A stretch of DNA of 58,568 nt. Origin: Marinilabiliaceae bacterium UBA5488 (GTDB taxonomy: Bacteria > Bacteroidota > Bacteroidia > Bacteroidales > Marinilabiliaceae). The translations under genes were made by a program, and so were the position numbers. Of the stretch, positions 8,754 through 18,157 are shown piece after piece; the stretch's first letter is position 1; every line of letters starts with the position of its first letter. The notes below the pieces were generated by a model. That model had not been told where the DNA came from. It searched no databases and saw nothing but the letters and a program-made list of their open reading frames with translations. The stretch is taken from positions 172,651-231,218 of the forward strand of contig DIPM01000036.1 of the NCBI GenBank assembly GCA_002427105.1, written 5' to 3'.

Positions 8754-10148
8754 TTACTCCGGCTTGTCGGAGCGAGTCAGGTGGCCGCGGTACCATGAAA
8801 AATATATACCGACCAGCGCTATTACGGCAAAGACTACAAATGCTTTATGCTGAGCCAGCATAAAGTCATTATTTGCAACCTCCTCCATGTGGGTTTTGCC
8901 CATGTGGAGGGCAAAAAAGAAGGTTGCAATGGTCATAGAGACTATCTGACCTACCACCCTCATGGTTCCTGCAGTGCCGGAAGCCTGGGCATAGGCATTA
9001 GCTTCAACCGAGCTCATTATAGTATTCATATTTGGGGATGAGAATAGAGCAAAGCCGAGGCCTACCCACAGCAGGATGCCGACTATCAGGGGCAGGGGAG
9101 TGTCGGCTTGCAAAAAGGACAGGGCAGCCAGACCGAGAGCACAAATACTCATACCCATGGTTGCAAGATAGCGTGGTTGTATTCGCTCAGATAGCCTCCC
9201 TGCCAGAGGTGAAAATACAGCCATCATTATCGGCTGAGCGACCAAAACCGTTCCGGCAGCGTGAGGAGCCAGCCCTTTGACTTTCTGCAGGTATAAGCTC
9301 AGTAAAAACACTATTGCAAAGGTAGAACTGTAATTTATGAGCGCTGCGATATTGGAATAAGCAAACAAGCGGTTATGGGTAAACAGGCGGGTGTGGAAAA
9401 CGGGGAATTCGGAGCGTGATTCAATACGCCAAAATATTATAAAACTCAATGCTCCCAGAAGCATTATTAGCCAACCTCTTGTCTCGGGTATAAGTGAGGA
9501 GCCATAGACCAGGGCACTGAGACCCACAATGTAGAACAGGCTTCCCCAAAGTCGCAATTTGCGGAAGGCATTGAAGTCGCTTATCTCATCTTTTCCTAAA
9601 TAACGCCTGGTGATAAGCATTACTATCAAGCCCAGTATAAAAGAGCTGATGAAAACTGAGCGCCATCCCAGGGTCTGAGTAAGAAGTCCTCCAAAGAAAG
9701 GACCTGTTGCCAGACCAATATAAACAGCTGCCACAGAGATACCAAGAACTCTGCCCTTTTGGTTGGGCGCGAAGGCAGTGATTAGTATGGCAGTTCCTGT
9801 AGTGCTTGTCAAAGCCGCGCCTATCCCTTGAACAGCGCGAAAGGCAATCAGCCAGTTTCCTGAATGTGCAAAGGCACAAAGCAAGGAGGATAAGGTGAAA
9901 ATACTTACCCCAATTTTAAAAATCCTGCGTACTCCGCTCAAATCGGCTATCCGTCCCATAGGCAGCAGCAGTGTTGCGCTTGAGAGCAGGAATGCGGTCA
10001 CTACCCATCCTAAAGCTACTGCATGCATTGAAAACTCCCTTTCGATAGCCGGCAGGGCTATGTTTATTGATGAAATCAGGAAGGTGCCCATAAAGGAGGT
10101 AATGGCCACTATGGCCAAAATAGAAAATTGTCGCCACGTCCACTGCAT
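8754..10148 (-). CDS. MFS drug/proton antiporter, DHA2 (14-TM) type
   Basis: This inner-membrane major facilitator of 464 residues is of the EmrB/QacA (DHA2) group, probably exporting toxic organic compounds. It has about 14 hydrophobic segments, the early GWVVTAFLLSSATLLLPMGRIADLSG block (loop 2-3 signature) and the antiporter motif region around GIGAALTSTTGTAI and GPFFGGLLTQTLGWRSVF. No EmrA-type partner is adjacent, so it probably works alone. It is transcribed towards the dioxygenase gene. The MITE-like copy B lies just upstream of its start. Confidence 0.87.
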   Translation of the reverse strand: MQWTWRQFSILAIVAITSFMGTFLISSINIALPAIEREFSMHAVALGWVVTAFLLSSATLLLPMGRIADLSGVRRIFKIGVSIFTLSSLLCAFAHSGNWLIAFRAVQGIGAALTSTTGTAILITAFAPNQKGRVLGISVAAVYIGLATGPFFGGLLTQTLGWRSVFISSFILGLIVMLITRRYLGKDEISDFNAFRKLRLWGSLFYIVGLSALVYGSSLIPETRGWLIMLLGALSFIIFWRIESRSEFPVFHTRLFTHNRLFAYSNIAALINYSSTFAIVFLLSLYLQKVKGLAPHAAGTVLVAQPIMMAVFSPLAGRLSERIQPRYLATMGMSICALGLAALSFLQADTPLPLIVGILLWVGLGFALFSSPNMNTIMSSVEANAYAQASGTAGTMRVVGQIVSMTIATFFFALHMGKTHMEEVANNDFMLAQHKAFVVFAVIALVGIYFSWYRGHLTRSDKPE

Positions 10149-10668
10149 TTTTTGTCTTTTAGCTGCTAAAGATAAGAACAGTAATTGAAGTTCCTATCTT
10201 ACAATAAGGGCCTTCTTGTTATGCCGGGCTGCTTTTATCAATTGGCGTCTGGCACACTGCATTTTTTCAATGTTGTCGGGTAAACATTTCAATCCAATTT
10301 AGCTTATGGATTTCTCACTTCGCTCGAAATGACAGGATGTCATTCCGAGCTTCGCTCGGAATCTAATCGCTTTAACCGGACAACATTAATTCCCTGTCTC
10401 CTTTAAAATCTTAGGTCGATTTATGCGGGGCCTATTATTATGGCCCTAAGAAGTATTATGTTTAATGCTGCTGTTTGTTTTTCGATTCAATTCTCAATAA
10501 TGTTTAATTTTATAAAAAATGTGTTTGAAATCACAAAGGTCTGATTTCGTTTTAGGTATATCTTCACTTTTGCTTAATCGGGTAAATAACTCTGCTTTTT
10601 TTGAGTTTTTATCAGGTTTTGAAGTACTGCTTGGCTGATTTGTTTATTTACAAAAAATCCATTTTTAA
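10149..10668. other. Non-coding gap between efflux pump and GH11 xylanase
   Basis: The gap is 520 bases long. It holds MITE-like copy B (10272-10384). The rest is AT-rich, with a weak GGGCC/GGCCC inverted repeat near 10425-10445 and no gene that I can support. Confidence 0.7.
10272..10384 (-). mobile_element. MITE-like palindromic element, copy B
   Basis: This 113-bp element, read on the minus strand, starts GTTGTCCGGTTAAAGCGATT and follows copy A (206-353) block by block: GATTAGATTCC, GCTCGGAATGACA, TGTCATTTCGAGCGAAG, TAAGCTAA, then GAAATGTTT and the closing ACAAC. The TIR on its plus-strand left end has one change (GTTGTCGGG). It lacks about 35 bases of the centre of copy A. The inner TGTCATTCCGAG/TTCGAGCGAAG part is itself palindromic. 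No convincing target duplication is visible. Confidence 0.7.
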
Positions 10669-11832
10669 ATGAAAAAATTAATTGGTTCAACAATTGTTTT
10701 GATGCTTTTCTTTGCAGGATGTTCAGATGATATTAACGATATGGACCTTCTGACAGAGGAAGCAACAGACGTTCAATTAAAGGGGTACAGTTCGGGTACC
10801 CATGATAATTATTTTTGGTCGTTTTGGACGGATGATCGGCAGGGTTGGGTGGACTATCAAAATGGCTCAGGTGGAAACTATTCAGTTTCCTGGGACTATA
10901 CCGGCAATTTTACTTGCGGAAAAGGATGGAGTTCGGGATCGGGTACAAGGGTTGTTGGATATAATATTGGTGCTCATAATCAATCAGGAGGAGGAGGCGT
11001 CGTGGCCTATTACGGGTGGACTAGGAATCCTATGATTGAGTATTATGTTAACGAGCGTTGGGCGGGTTCTCGCACAACTGGAGAACATCGTGGAAGTGTA
11101 ACCACTGATGGAACGACTTACGATATTTATACTGCTATGCGGTATAATGCTCCTTCCATAGATGGTACTCAGACATTCAGACAGGTATTCAGTACTCGTC
11201 GCTCTCTGGCTCCGGTGGGTCAAAACCAGACGATTACTTTTGCCAATCACGCAAATGCATGGGCAAGTGTGGGTTTGGGTTTAGGCAACGACTGGTCGCC
11301 TTACGCCATTATGCTGACAGAAGCATATAGCGGAAGTAGCGGTTATGCAAACGTAACAGTTTGGAGTGCCGGTACTAGCAGCGGAGGTGGCAATACAGGT
11401 GGCAACACAGGAGGCGGTAGTCAATATTATCGCATCCAGAATAGAGCTACCGGTTTGTATCTTGACGGAATGGGCAGGACTACAAACGGTTCTGATTTAG
11501 GTCAATATGCAAATACAACTCATGTAAATGCACAATGGATACGAGAAGCATCCGGTGGCTTTGAAAGGTTCAAAAACAGGGGAACCGGCTTGTATATTGA
11601 TGGTATGGGAAGAACTGTAAATGGTGAAAACTGTGGTCAATATGCCAACACTACCCATGTTAATGCCCAATGGAGTCTTGAGTCTTCAGGTGATGGTTAT
11701 TATCGCTTAAAGAACAGAGGAACCGGGCTTTATATGGACGGATACGGACGGACTTCAAATGGTTCAGCAGTTAGTTTATATGCAAATACCACCCATGTAA
11801 ACGCCCAGTGGCGTTTTGTTCCCGTTCAATAG
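10669..11832 (+). CDS. GH11 endo-1,4-beta-xylanase lipoprotein with ricin-like CBM
   Basis: This endo-xylanase is predicted to cut beta-1,4-xylan at the cell surface. It has a lipoprotein signal with the lipobox cysteine at residue 18 (MLFFAGC), then a GH11 jelly-roll domain at about residues 45-228. The nucleophile Glu124 lies in PMIEYYVNERW and the acid/base Glu218 in MLTEAYSGSSGYANVTVW. A Gly/Asn/Thr linker (about 230-250) leads to a beta-trefoil, ricin-B/CBM13-like module of three near-identical 43-residue repeats (GTGLYxDGxGRT and YANTTHVNAQW), probably for carbohydrate binding. It is a xylan enzyme inside an otherwise pectin-directed region, isolated between a MITE and a terminator, which suggests separate acquisition. 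Confidence 0.92.
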   Translation: MKKLIGSTIVLMLFFAGCSDDINDMDLLTEEATDVQLKGYSSGTHDNYFWSFWTDDRQGWVDYQNGSGGNYSVSWDYTGNFTCGKGWSSGSGTRVVGYNIGAHNQSGGGGVVAYYGWTRNPMIEYYVNERWAGSRTTGEHRGSVTTDGTTYDIYTAMRYNAPSIDGTQTFRQVFSTRRSLAPVGQNQTITFANHANAWASVGLGLGNDWSPYAIMLTEAYSGSSGYANVTVWSAGTSSGGGNTGGNTGGGSQYYRIQNRATGLYLDGMGRTTNGSDLGQYANTTHVNAQWIREASGGFERFKNRGTGLYIDGMGRTVNGENCGQYANTTHVNAQWSLESSGDGYYRLKNRGTGLYMDGYGRTSNGSAVSLYANTTHVNAQWRFVPVQ

Positions 11833-11869
11833 TTTATGTTTTTTTCAGCCAAGACAGAGCTATGATTTA

Positions 11870-11905
11870 GCGTTGCCCGCGATCTTGCGGGCAACGCATT
11901 TTGTA
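11870..11905 (+). terminator. Terminator of the GH11 gene
   Basis: A perfect 11-bp GC-rich stem, GCGTTGCCCGC (11870-11880) and GCGGGCAACGC (11887-11897), with a 6-base loop, is followed by ATTTTGT. It lies 37 bases after the xylanase stop codon. Confidence 0.85.
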
Positions 11906-12001
11906 TATTTAACAATCCGGGTATAATCACATTTTATAGTAAGAGACTTATATCTTGGGTATGAGTATCTACTTGTAGTGAATATAATTAACAATTATTG
12001 T

Positions 12002-12826
12002 ATGAAAGTTTTTATTAAGCTTATGAGTTTTGCCATTGTCGCCTTACAATCTTGTCTAAGTGTAGATGATGATGACTTTATACTGATAAAGGGAGGTTCG
12101 TTTGTTATGGCGGATGATGAGCATGGCCCCTCGGAAGTGTATGTTTCAGATTTTTATATCGGGAAATATGAAGTTACCCAGTCTGTTTGGGAAGAGGTGA
12201 TGGCTGGTAATCCCTCTGCTTTTAAGGGAGCTGATTTGCCGGTAGAAATGGTTAGCTGGTACGATTGCATAGAATTTTGCAATCGTCTTAGCATTTTGGA
12301 GGGCTTAGAACCTTATTATTTGGTAATAAAAGAGCCTTCTGACCCGGTTAATTTTAACGAACTTGATAGTGTGAAATGGAGGGTTGAGGTGAATGTTAAT
12401 TCGGTCGGCTATCGTTTGCCCACAGAGGCTGAATGGGAGTATGCTGCACGGGGAGGCATTAAAAACAGGATTTTCAGTGGAAGTAATAATATAAATGAGG
12501 TTGCGTGGTATTGGCGCAATTCAGGCCGTGAGTATCTTGAGGGCGATTGGACATGGACTGCTATAGAGGAGAATCAGGGACGAACGCATGAAGTAGGACA
12601 GAAGCGCCCAAATAGTTGGGGCTTGTATGATATGTCGGGTAATGTGCGTGAATGGTGCTGGGACTGGTATGAGGACAAAGAATTGGCCAAAGGCTATGGG
12701 CGCGTTTGGCGAAGCGGCGGATGGCTTGGCGGCGAGCATGCTTGTGCAGTAAGCTATCGCGGACTTTTTGAAGCAAGTGGGAAGGGACCCGATCAAGGCT
12801 TGAGATTAGTTAGAAGCGCAAATTAG
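12002..12826 (+). CDS. FGE-like (SUMF1 fold) lipoprotein, probably non-catalytic
   Basis: This 274-residue protein has the formylglycine-generating-enzyme/C-type-lectin-like fold: FILIKGGSFVM, YEVTQSVWEEVM, YRLPTEAEWEYAARGG, WGLYDMSGNVREWCWDW. The short N-terminus with LQSC (about residue 18) looks like a lipobox. In true FGE the end reads roughly GGSWLC followed by SYCxRYR with two active cysteines. Here it reads SGGWLGGEHACAVSYRG, so the first cysteine position is glycine. No sulfatase gene lies nearby. The family also includes the structural gliding/secretion lipoproteins GldJ and GldK, but this one is much shorter. ATG 12002 is chosen because it starts the signal; the GTG at 11978 is less likely. 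Confidence 0.8.
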   Translation: MKVFIKLMSFAIVALQSCLSVDDDDFILIKGGSFVMADDEHGPSEVYVSDFYIGKYEVTQSVWEEVMAGNPSAFKGADLPVEMVSWYDCIEFCNRLSILEGLEPYYLVIKEPSDPVNFNELDSVKWRVEVNVNSVGYRLPTEAEWEYAARGGIKNRIFSGSNNINEVAWYWRNSGREYLEGDWTWTAIEENQGRTHEVGQKRPNSWGLYDMSGNVREWCWDWYEDKELAKGYGRVWRSGGWLGGEHACAVSYRGLFEASGKGPDQGLRLVRSAN

Positions 12827-13125
12827 TATTGCGCCTGGAGAAATTAAACTCTTTTTAGATAATTTAGGCATTTAGGCTAAAATTGTAAATACTTGGTAGT
12901 GAGGGTGTAGATAATTTGAGCTACTCTAATTTGGATAATTTACACCACATTTTTAGATACTTATTCTATCAGCAAGACCAAAATCTATCTATAAATTGCG
13001 TTAAAATAGTTAAGGTTTTGTTAATTGTTTTAAGGGCGTCTTTGTTTGAAATTCTTTAGTCAGCTAAGGAGAGGATTTGGAATAATCAATTTAAAAATGT
13101 TATTACGAAGTAATCAATTCAAATT
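12827..13125. other. Leader region of the susCD operon
   Basis: These 299 AT-rich bases contain no gene. The only structure I see is an imperfect inverted repeat, GGTGTA (12904-12909) with TACACC (12941-12946), each next to an ATNAT stretch, which could be a regulator site. No convincing -33/-7 promoter pair could be fixed. Confidence 0.4.
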
Positions 13126-16100
13126 ATGAGAAAAAGAGAGATTTTTCGAATGTTGTACGTTATTGGGATTTGGGCCTTCGGTATGTTGGCTTATGCCCAA
13201 AACGGCAGTTTAATTTCAGGTACGGTGGTTGACGAAACAGGTGAACCACTACCCGGAGTAAACATTGTTATTAAAGGTACTACAAGTGGATCTGTAACCG
13301 ACATAGACGGTAAATTTAGCTTGCAGGTTCCTGATGCTTCAACAGCTGTGTTGACTTTGCGCTTTATAGGATTTGAAGAGCAGGAAATTGCTGTTCAGGG
13401 AAGGCGTGAAATCACTGCAATTATGGTATCCAGCTCCATTGGATTGGATGAGGTAGTGGCTATTGGGTACGGAACGGTACAACGCCGTGATATTACCGGC
13501 TCTGTAGCTTCTGTCAGTGGTACGGCTTTACAGGCCATACCCGTATCAAATGTAACTGAAGCTATCACAGGTAAGCTCGCAGGGGTGCAGATTTCAGCGA
13601 CTGAAGGTTCTCCTGATGCAGAAATTGTTATTCGTGTTCGGGGCGGAGGTTCTATTACAGGCAGCAATACCCCACTGTATATTGTAGATGGCTTTCCTGT
13701 AGAGTCAATCTCTGATATTGCTTCGGCAGATATCGAGTCGATCGACGTGTTGAAGGATGCTTCTTCTACCGCGATTTACGGTTCGCGAGGCGCTAATGGA
13801 GTTATTATTGTGACAACCAAACGAGGTGTGGCGGGTAAGGTTACTGTAAATTACAACGCCTACACAAGCTGGAAGCAACTTGCTAATAAACTGGATGTTA
13901 TCTCGCCTTATGACTTTGTGAAATTCCAGTATGAGCGTGCCTTGATTGAGGAGAACAATAGTGTTAGTCCTTACACAGAGGTATATGGAAACTTTCAGGA
14001 TATGGATCTTTATAAAGAAGTTACTCCTAATGACTACCAGGATTTGATTTTTGGACGCACGGGTTTCACATTCAATCACAACCTTAGTATTACAGGGGGC
14101 TCCGATAAGACAATTTATTCGATAAGCTATAGTCATATCGACGAGGAGTCTATTATGCAAAAGTCAGGCTTTAAGCGTAACAACCTCTCATTGAGTTTAC
14201 AGCACAAGGCAAATGACCGGGTTACCATTGATGTGTCAATGCGTTATGCTGATACTGAAATTGAAGGCGGTGGCGCCAATGAGCAAAACGAGGTTTCTTC
14301 AGCCGACTCACGTTTGAAATATTCTTTGCTTTATCCTCCTTTCCCCGTAGCTAATCTAACAGATGCCGGGGAAACTGATCAGTCAGTTATTTTGAACCAT
14401 CCTATGGATGCTTTGCTTGATAACGATCGCTTACAAAAGCGTATCACTTATAATATGAGTGGAAGTGTAACATGGGAAATTATTGACAATTTAAAGTTTA
14501 AGACCGAAGTTGGGCTTGATGATTATCGCTACAGCAGCGACCGCTTCTATGGCTCTACAACTTACTATGTTAAGAACGTTCCTCTTGGCGACAATCAGAA
14601 CAAGCCTGCTATTGTGTTTGACAAGGATTCGAGAGAAACTATTCGAAATACCAACACTTTGAATTATGATTTCAAGAATTTCATGGGATCAAACCATAAG
14701 TTAAATGCACTTTTGGGACATGAATACGTCTTTAGGGAATCAGAATCGCATACCACAACGGTACACGGTTTTCCTAGTACTTTTTCATTTTATGATGCAA
14801 GAAGGTTATCGGCTGAAGGTAATGCTAACTCAATAGCGAACTATTTATTCCCGGATGATATTCTGTTATCGTATTTTGGTCGTGTAAATTATGATTTTAA
14901 AGGTAAATACTTATTGAGTGCCACTTTCCGGGCTGACGGTTCTTCCAAATTTTCAGACGTAAATAAGTGGGGTTACTTTCCATCTGCTGCCGTTGCATGG
15001 CGGATTTCAGACGAAAGTTTTATGGGCTTCACACGAGGATGGCTTGATGATATGAAGCTGCGCATTAGCTACGGTACGGCCGGTAATAACAATATTCCAT
15101 CCGGGCAGTTGTCTCAATTGCTTGAAGTGAGAAATACAACATGGGTGAATAATTTTGGCAGCTACTGGGCATCTACTTCAACCATGGCCAATCCTGATTT
15201 AAAATGGGAAACTACTATCACCAGAAACCTTGGCCTTGATTTTACTGTTTTGGGTGGCCGTTTAAATGGTTCTGTGGAAGTTTATCAAAATACCACTGAA
15301 GATTTGCTAATTCGCTTCCCAACGCCGGGTACCGGTTATATAGACCAATACCGTAATATGGGGGAAACCGAAAACAAAGGTATTGAGGGCTCACTTAACT
15401 GGATAGTTCTTGATCATCGTAATTATGGTTTGTCTCTGAGCGGGAATATAGGATTTAATAAAAATGAGATTATCTCCTTGGGTATTATGGAAGACTTTGA
15501 TGCTGCAACAGGTTGGGCATCAACGGAGATTGCCGGTGACTTTGTTGTTAAAAAAGGTGGATCAGTAGGTCAGATGTTAGGTTATATTAGCGATGGCCGC
15601 TATGAGGTATCTGACTTTGAAGGTTATATTAATGGTGCCTGGGTGCTTAAGGATGGGGTTCCTACAGTTCCCGGAGTTGGTACTATTCGTCCGGGTTCTA
15701 TGAAGCTTAAAAATCTTAATCCTGAAGAAGACGATGTTGTTGATTTGAACGACCGTGCTATTATAGGTGATGCTAACCCTTTACATACAGGAGGTGTTAC
15801 TGTAAATGCCCGTGCTTATGGTTTTGACTTTTCAGCTGCATTTAACTGGAGTTACGGCAACGATGTGTATAATGCTAATAAAATTGAATACACCTCAACC
15901 AGCGCAAATGCCAACAGAAACCTGATTGATATTATGGCAGATGGTAAGCGTTGGACGAATTTACGCGACGATGGTACTATCAGCAACGATCCTGCCGAGT
16001 TGGAAGCTATGAATGCTACAACAACTATGTGGTCGCCAATGATGAATAACTATATATTCTCTGATTGGGCAGTGGAAGATGGGTCTTTCTTACGTCTGAA

Positions 16101-16326
16101 TACCCTGACACTGGGTTATACTATTCCCAAAAACATAGTAAGCAGGATAAAGTTAGAGAATCTGCGACTCTATGCCAGCGCATACAATGTTTATACATGG
16201 ACAAATTACTCAGGCTTCGATCCTGAAGTTTCAACACGTAGGAAGACTGCTTTGACACCGGGCGTTGATTATTCAGCCTATCCCAAAAGCCGTTCAATCG
16301 TATTTGGCTTGAATCTGACTTTCTAA
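13126..16326 (+). CDS. SusC-like TonB-dependent outer-membrane oligosaccharide transporter
   Basis: This 1066-residue outer-membrane porin imports oligosaccharides with energy from TonB. In order: signal peptide (about 1-25, ending YAQ), a carboxypeptidase-regulatory-like beta-sandwich (about 30-110, SGTVVDETGEPLPGVNIVIKG), the TonB-box-like EVVAIGYG, a plug domain (LAGVQI, PLYIVDGFPV, IESIDVLKDASSTAIYGSRG) and a 22-strand barrel ending in an aromatic residue (SIVFGLNLTF). It heads susC-susD-surface protein-GH105, so its cargo is probably an unsaturated oligogalacturonide or rhamnogalacturonan fragment. SusD starts 19 bases later. Confidence 0.95.
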   Translation: MRKREIFRMLYVIGIWAFGMLAYAQNGSLISGTVVDETGEPLPGVNIVIKGTTSGSVTDIDGKFSLQVPDASTAVLTLRFIGFEEQEIAVQGRREITAIMVSSSIGLDEVVAIGYGTVQRRDITGSVASVSGTALQAIPVSNVTEAITGKLAGVQISATEGSPDAEIVIRVRGGGSITGSNTPLYIVDGFPVESISDIASADIESIDVLKDASSTAIYGSRGANGVIIVTTKRGVAGKVTVNYNAYTSWKQLANKLDVISPYDFVKFQYERALIEENNSVSPYTEVYGNFQDMDLYKEVTPNDYQDLIFGRTGFTFNHNLSITGGSDKTIYSISYSHIDEESIMQKSGFKRNNLSLSLQHKANDRVTIDVSMRYADTEIEGGGANEQNEVSSADSRLKYSLLYPPFPVANLTDAGETDQSVILNHPMDALLDNDRLQKRITYNMSGSVTWEIIDNLKFKTEVGLDDYRYSSDRFYGSTTYYVKNVPLGDNQNKPAIVFDKDSRETIRNTNTLNYDFKNFMGSNHKLNALLGHEYVFRESESHTTTVHGFPSTFSFYDARRLSAEGNANSIANYLFPDDILLSYFGRVNYDFKGKYLLSATFRADGSSKFSDVNKWGYFPSAAVAWRISDESFMGFTRGWLDDMKLRISYGTAGNNNIPSGQLSQLLEVRNTTWVNNFGSYWASTSTMANPDLKWETTITRNLGLDFTVLGGRLNGSVEVYQNTTEDLLIRFPTPGTGYIDQYRNMGETENKGIEGSLNWIVLDHRNYGLSLSGNIGFNKNEIISLGIMEDFDAATGWASTEIAGDFVVKKGGSVGQMLGYISDGRYEVSDFEGYINGAWVLKDGVPTVPGVGTIRPGSMKLKNLNPEEDDVVDLNDRAIIGDANPLHTGGVTVNARAYGFDFSAAFNWSYGNDVYNANKIEYTSTSANANRNLIDIMADGKRWTNLRDDGTISNDPAELEAMNATTTMWSPMMNNYIFSDWAVEDGSFLRLNTLTLGYTIPKNIVSRIKLENLRLYASAYNVYTWTNYSGFDPEVSTRRKTALTPGVDYSAYPKSRSIVFGLNLTF

Positions 16327-16345
16327 AACATTAAAATTGTTAGTA

Positions 16346-18136
16346 ATGAAAAAGTTATTATATAATATTTTAGCAGTTTTCTCACTCGTAGGAGTGTTAA
16401 GTTCTTGCGACGATACATTGGATGCACCCACAAAGTCTGCCCTTGATGAGTCGGTGATTTTCTCCAATCCTAGTCTTGCTGAAGGCGCTGTAGCAGGGAT
16501 AATCCACTCTTTTGGTGAGACAAACTCTTACAGAGGCCGGTTTTTAGTTTATTATGGTGTAAATACTGACTGCGAGGTTAGGAATGGCCTTCGCGATTTT
16601 AATGCCGATGGAGCACGGTTAGTAAACTATAATACTAATGTCGGAAACGGACAGATGAATTCTGAAAACAATGCCTGGGCAATGTTTTATCAGGGTATTG
16701 AGCGTGCCAACATGGCCATCCGCGGCCTGCGCACCTATGGCGATGTCGGGAATAATCCTCAATTAGCCCAGCTATTAGGTGAGGTTCTTACTTTGAGAGC
16801 TGTGGTTTACAGTGACCTTGTAAAGGCATGGGGAGATGTTCCGGCGCGTTTTGAGCCGGTAAACACAGAAACTGTTTATTTGGCCCGCGAAGACCGCGAT
16901 ATAATTTATATGCAATTATTAGATGATTTGGAAGAGGCTGCCGAACTTGTCGCCTGGCCCAATGAGACAAGTATGACCCGATCCACTGAGCGCGTGAACA
17001 AGGCTTTTGTAAAAGGTTTGAGGGCTCGTATTGCACTTTCGGCTGCCGGTTATGGTCTTAGACAAGACGGGACTATTAGGAGGAGCAGCTATCCGGAATT
17101 AGAACCCGCTAAAATGTACGCCATTGTCAAAAAGGAATGTCTTGACGTTATTAATAGCGGAACAGCCAATCTTGAGCCTAGTTTTGAAGGAGTATTCAAA
17201 GCCTTGCATAGTGAGGAATTTGAGGCCGGAAGAGAAATATTGTGGGAGATACCTTTTAGCGAAGGCCGTGGTCGCGTGATATTTGACTTAGGTTTAAGGC
17301 ATACTACAAGTGATAAATATACAGGTCAAAACAGAGGGGGAACAAATGGACCCAACCCTATTATGTTTTACGAGTATGATGTAGAGGATGCACGACGTGA
17401 CGTATCTTGTGTTCCCTACGAGTGGACTGATGGAGTACAAGTGCCAACTAACAATGGACGGTGGATGTTTGGAAAGTATCGTTACGAATGGTTGCCCAGA
17501 CGAGTTACTTCTACCAATGATGATGGTTTGAACTGGCTGTATATGCGATATTCTGATGTCTTGTTGATGGCTGCTGAAGCTATTAACGAGCTTGATGGCC
17601 CCACAGCTGCTGCTCCTTATCTGCGTGAAGTTCGTGAGCGCGCATTTCCGGGCAATAGCGCAAAGGTTGATGCCTTTATGTCTGCTGCCACTGCCAGCAA
17701 GGAAGCATTTTTTAATGCCATTGTTGATGAGAGAGCTCTTGAGTTTACAGGTGAAATGCTGCGTAAGGGTGACTTAATCCGCTGGAACAAGCTGGGTTCA
17801 AAATTGGAAGAGGCCAAAGAAAAGCTTCAACAGCTTGAAAACCGCGAAGGAAAGTATGCCGACCTGCCTGCCAGAATTTACTTCAAAACTCTTGCGGATG
17901 GTGAGACCCTGGAAATTTATGGCTTAAACTATGGCGACACTGATGAAGAGGGGGCTGCATTAGGATATGAGGAGAATAAAAGCTGGAATATAACATCTTC
18001 CGATGAAAAAGCTACTTTCTGGGATGCTTTATATTTAAGGAATCCTGATATTCAACATTATTGGCCAATCTGGCAAGTGTTTATTGAATCAAGCAATAAT
18101 ATGCTGACAAATGATGGTTTTGATTTCCCTAATTAA
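16346..18136 (+). CDS. SusD-like surface glycan-binding lipoprotein
   Basis: This partner of the SusC transporter captures oligosaccharides and acts as the lid of the transporter. It is 596 residues with a lipoprotein signal (VGVLSSC), an alpha-helical TPR-rich fold and family segments ENNAWAMFYQGIERANMAI, LGEVLTLRAVVYSDLVKAWGDVP and WLYMRYSDVLLMAAEAINE. The C-terminal RALEFTGEMLRKGDLIRWNKL is the usual RxxEFxxEGxRxxDLxRW block. ATG 16346 is preferred to the in-frame TTG at 16337. The stop is followed after 21 bases by the next surface protein. Confidence 0.95.
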   Translation: MKKLLYNILAVFSLVGVLSSCDDTLDAPTKSALDESVIFSNPSLAEGAVAGIIHSFGETNSYRGRFLVYYGVNTDCEVRNGLRDFNADGARLVNYNTNVGNGQMNSENNAWAMFYQGIERANMAIRGLRTYGDVGNNPQLAQLLGEVLTLRAVVYSDLVKAWGDVPARFEPVNTETVYLAREDRDIIYMQLLDDLEEAAELVAWPNETSMTRSTERVNKAFVKGLRARIALSAAGYGLRQDGTIRRSSYPELEPAKMYAIVKKECLDVINSGTANLEPSFEGVFKALHSEEFEAGREILWEIPFSEGRGRVIFDLGLRHTTSDKYTGQNRGGTNGPNPIMFYEYDVEDARRDVSCVPYEWTDGVQVPTNNGRWMFGKYRYEWLPRRVTSTNDDGLNWLYMRYSDVLLMAAEAINELDGPTAAAPYLREVRERAFPGNSAKVDAFMSAATASKEAFFNAIVDERALEFTGEMLRKGDLIRWNKLGSKLEEAKEKLQQLENREGKYADLPARIYFKTLADGETLEIYGLNYGDTDEEGAALGYEENKSWNITSSDEKATFWDALYLRNPDIQHYWPIWQVFIESSNNMLTNDGFDFPN

Positions 18137-18157
18137 TAACCTGTAAAACTTTGAACG

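Noticed and set aside
11425..11832. Ricin-like repeats as part of a toxin
   Set aside because: The beta-trefoil is a common carbohydrate-binding module, and the attached domain is a clear GH11 xylanase.
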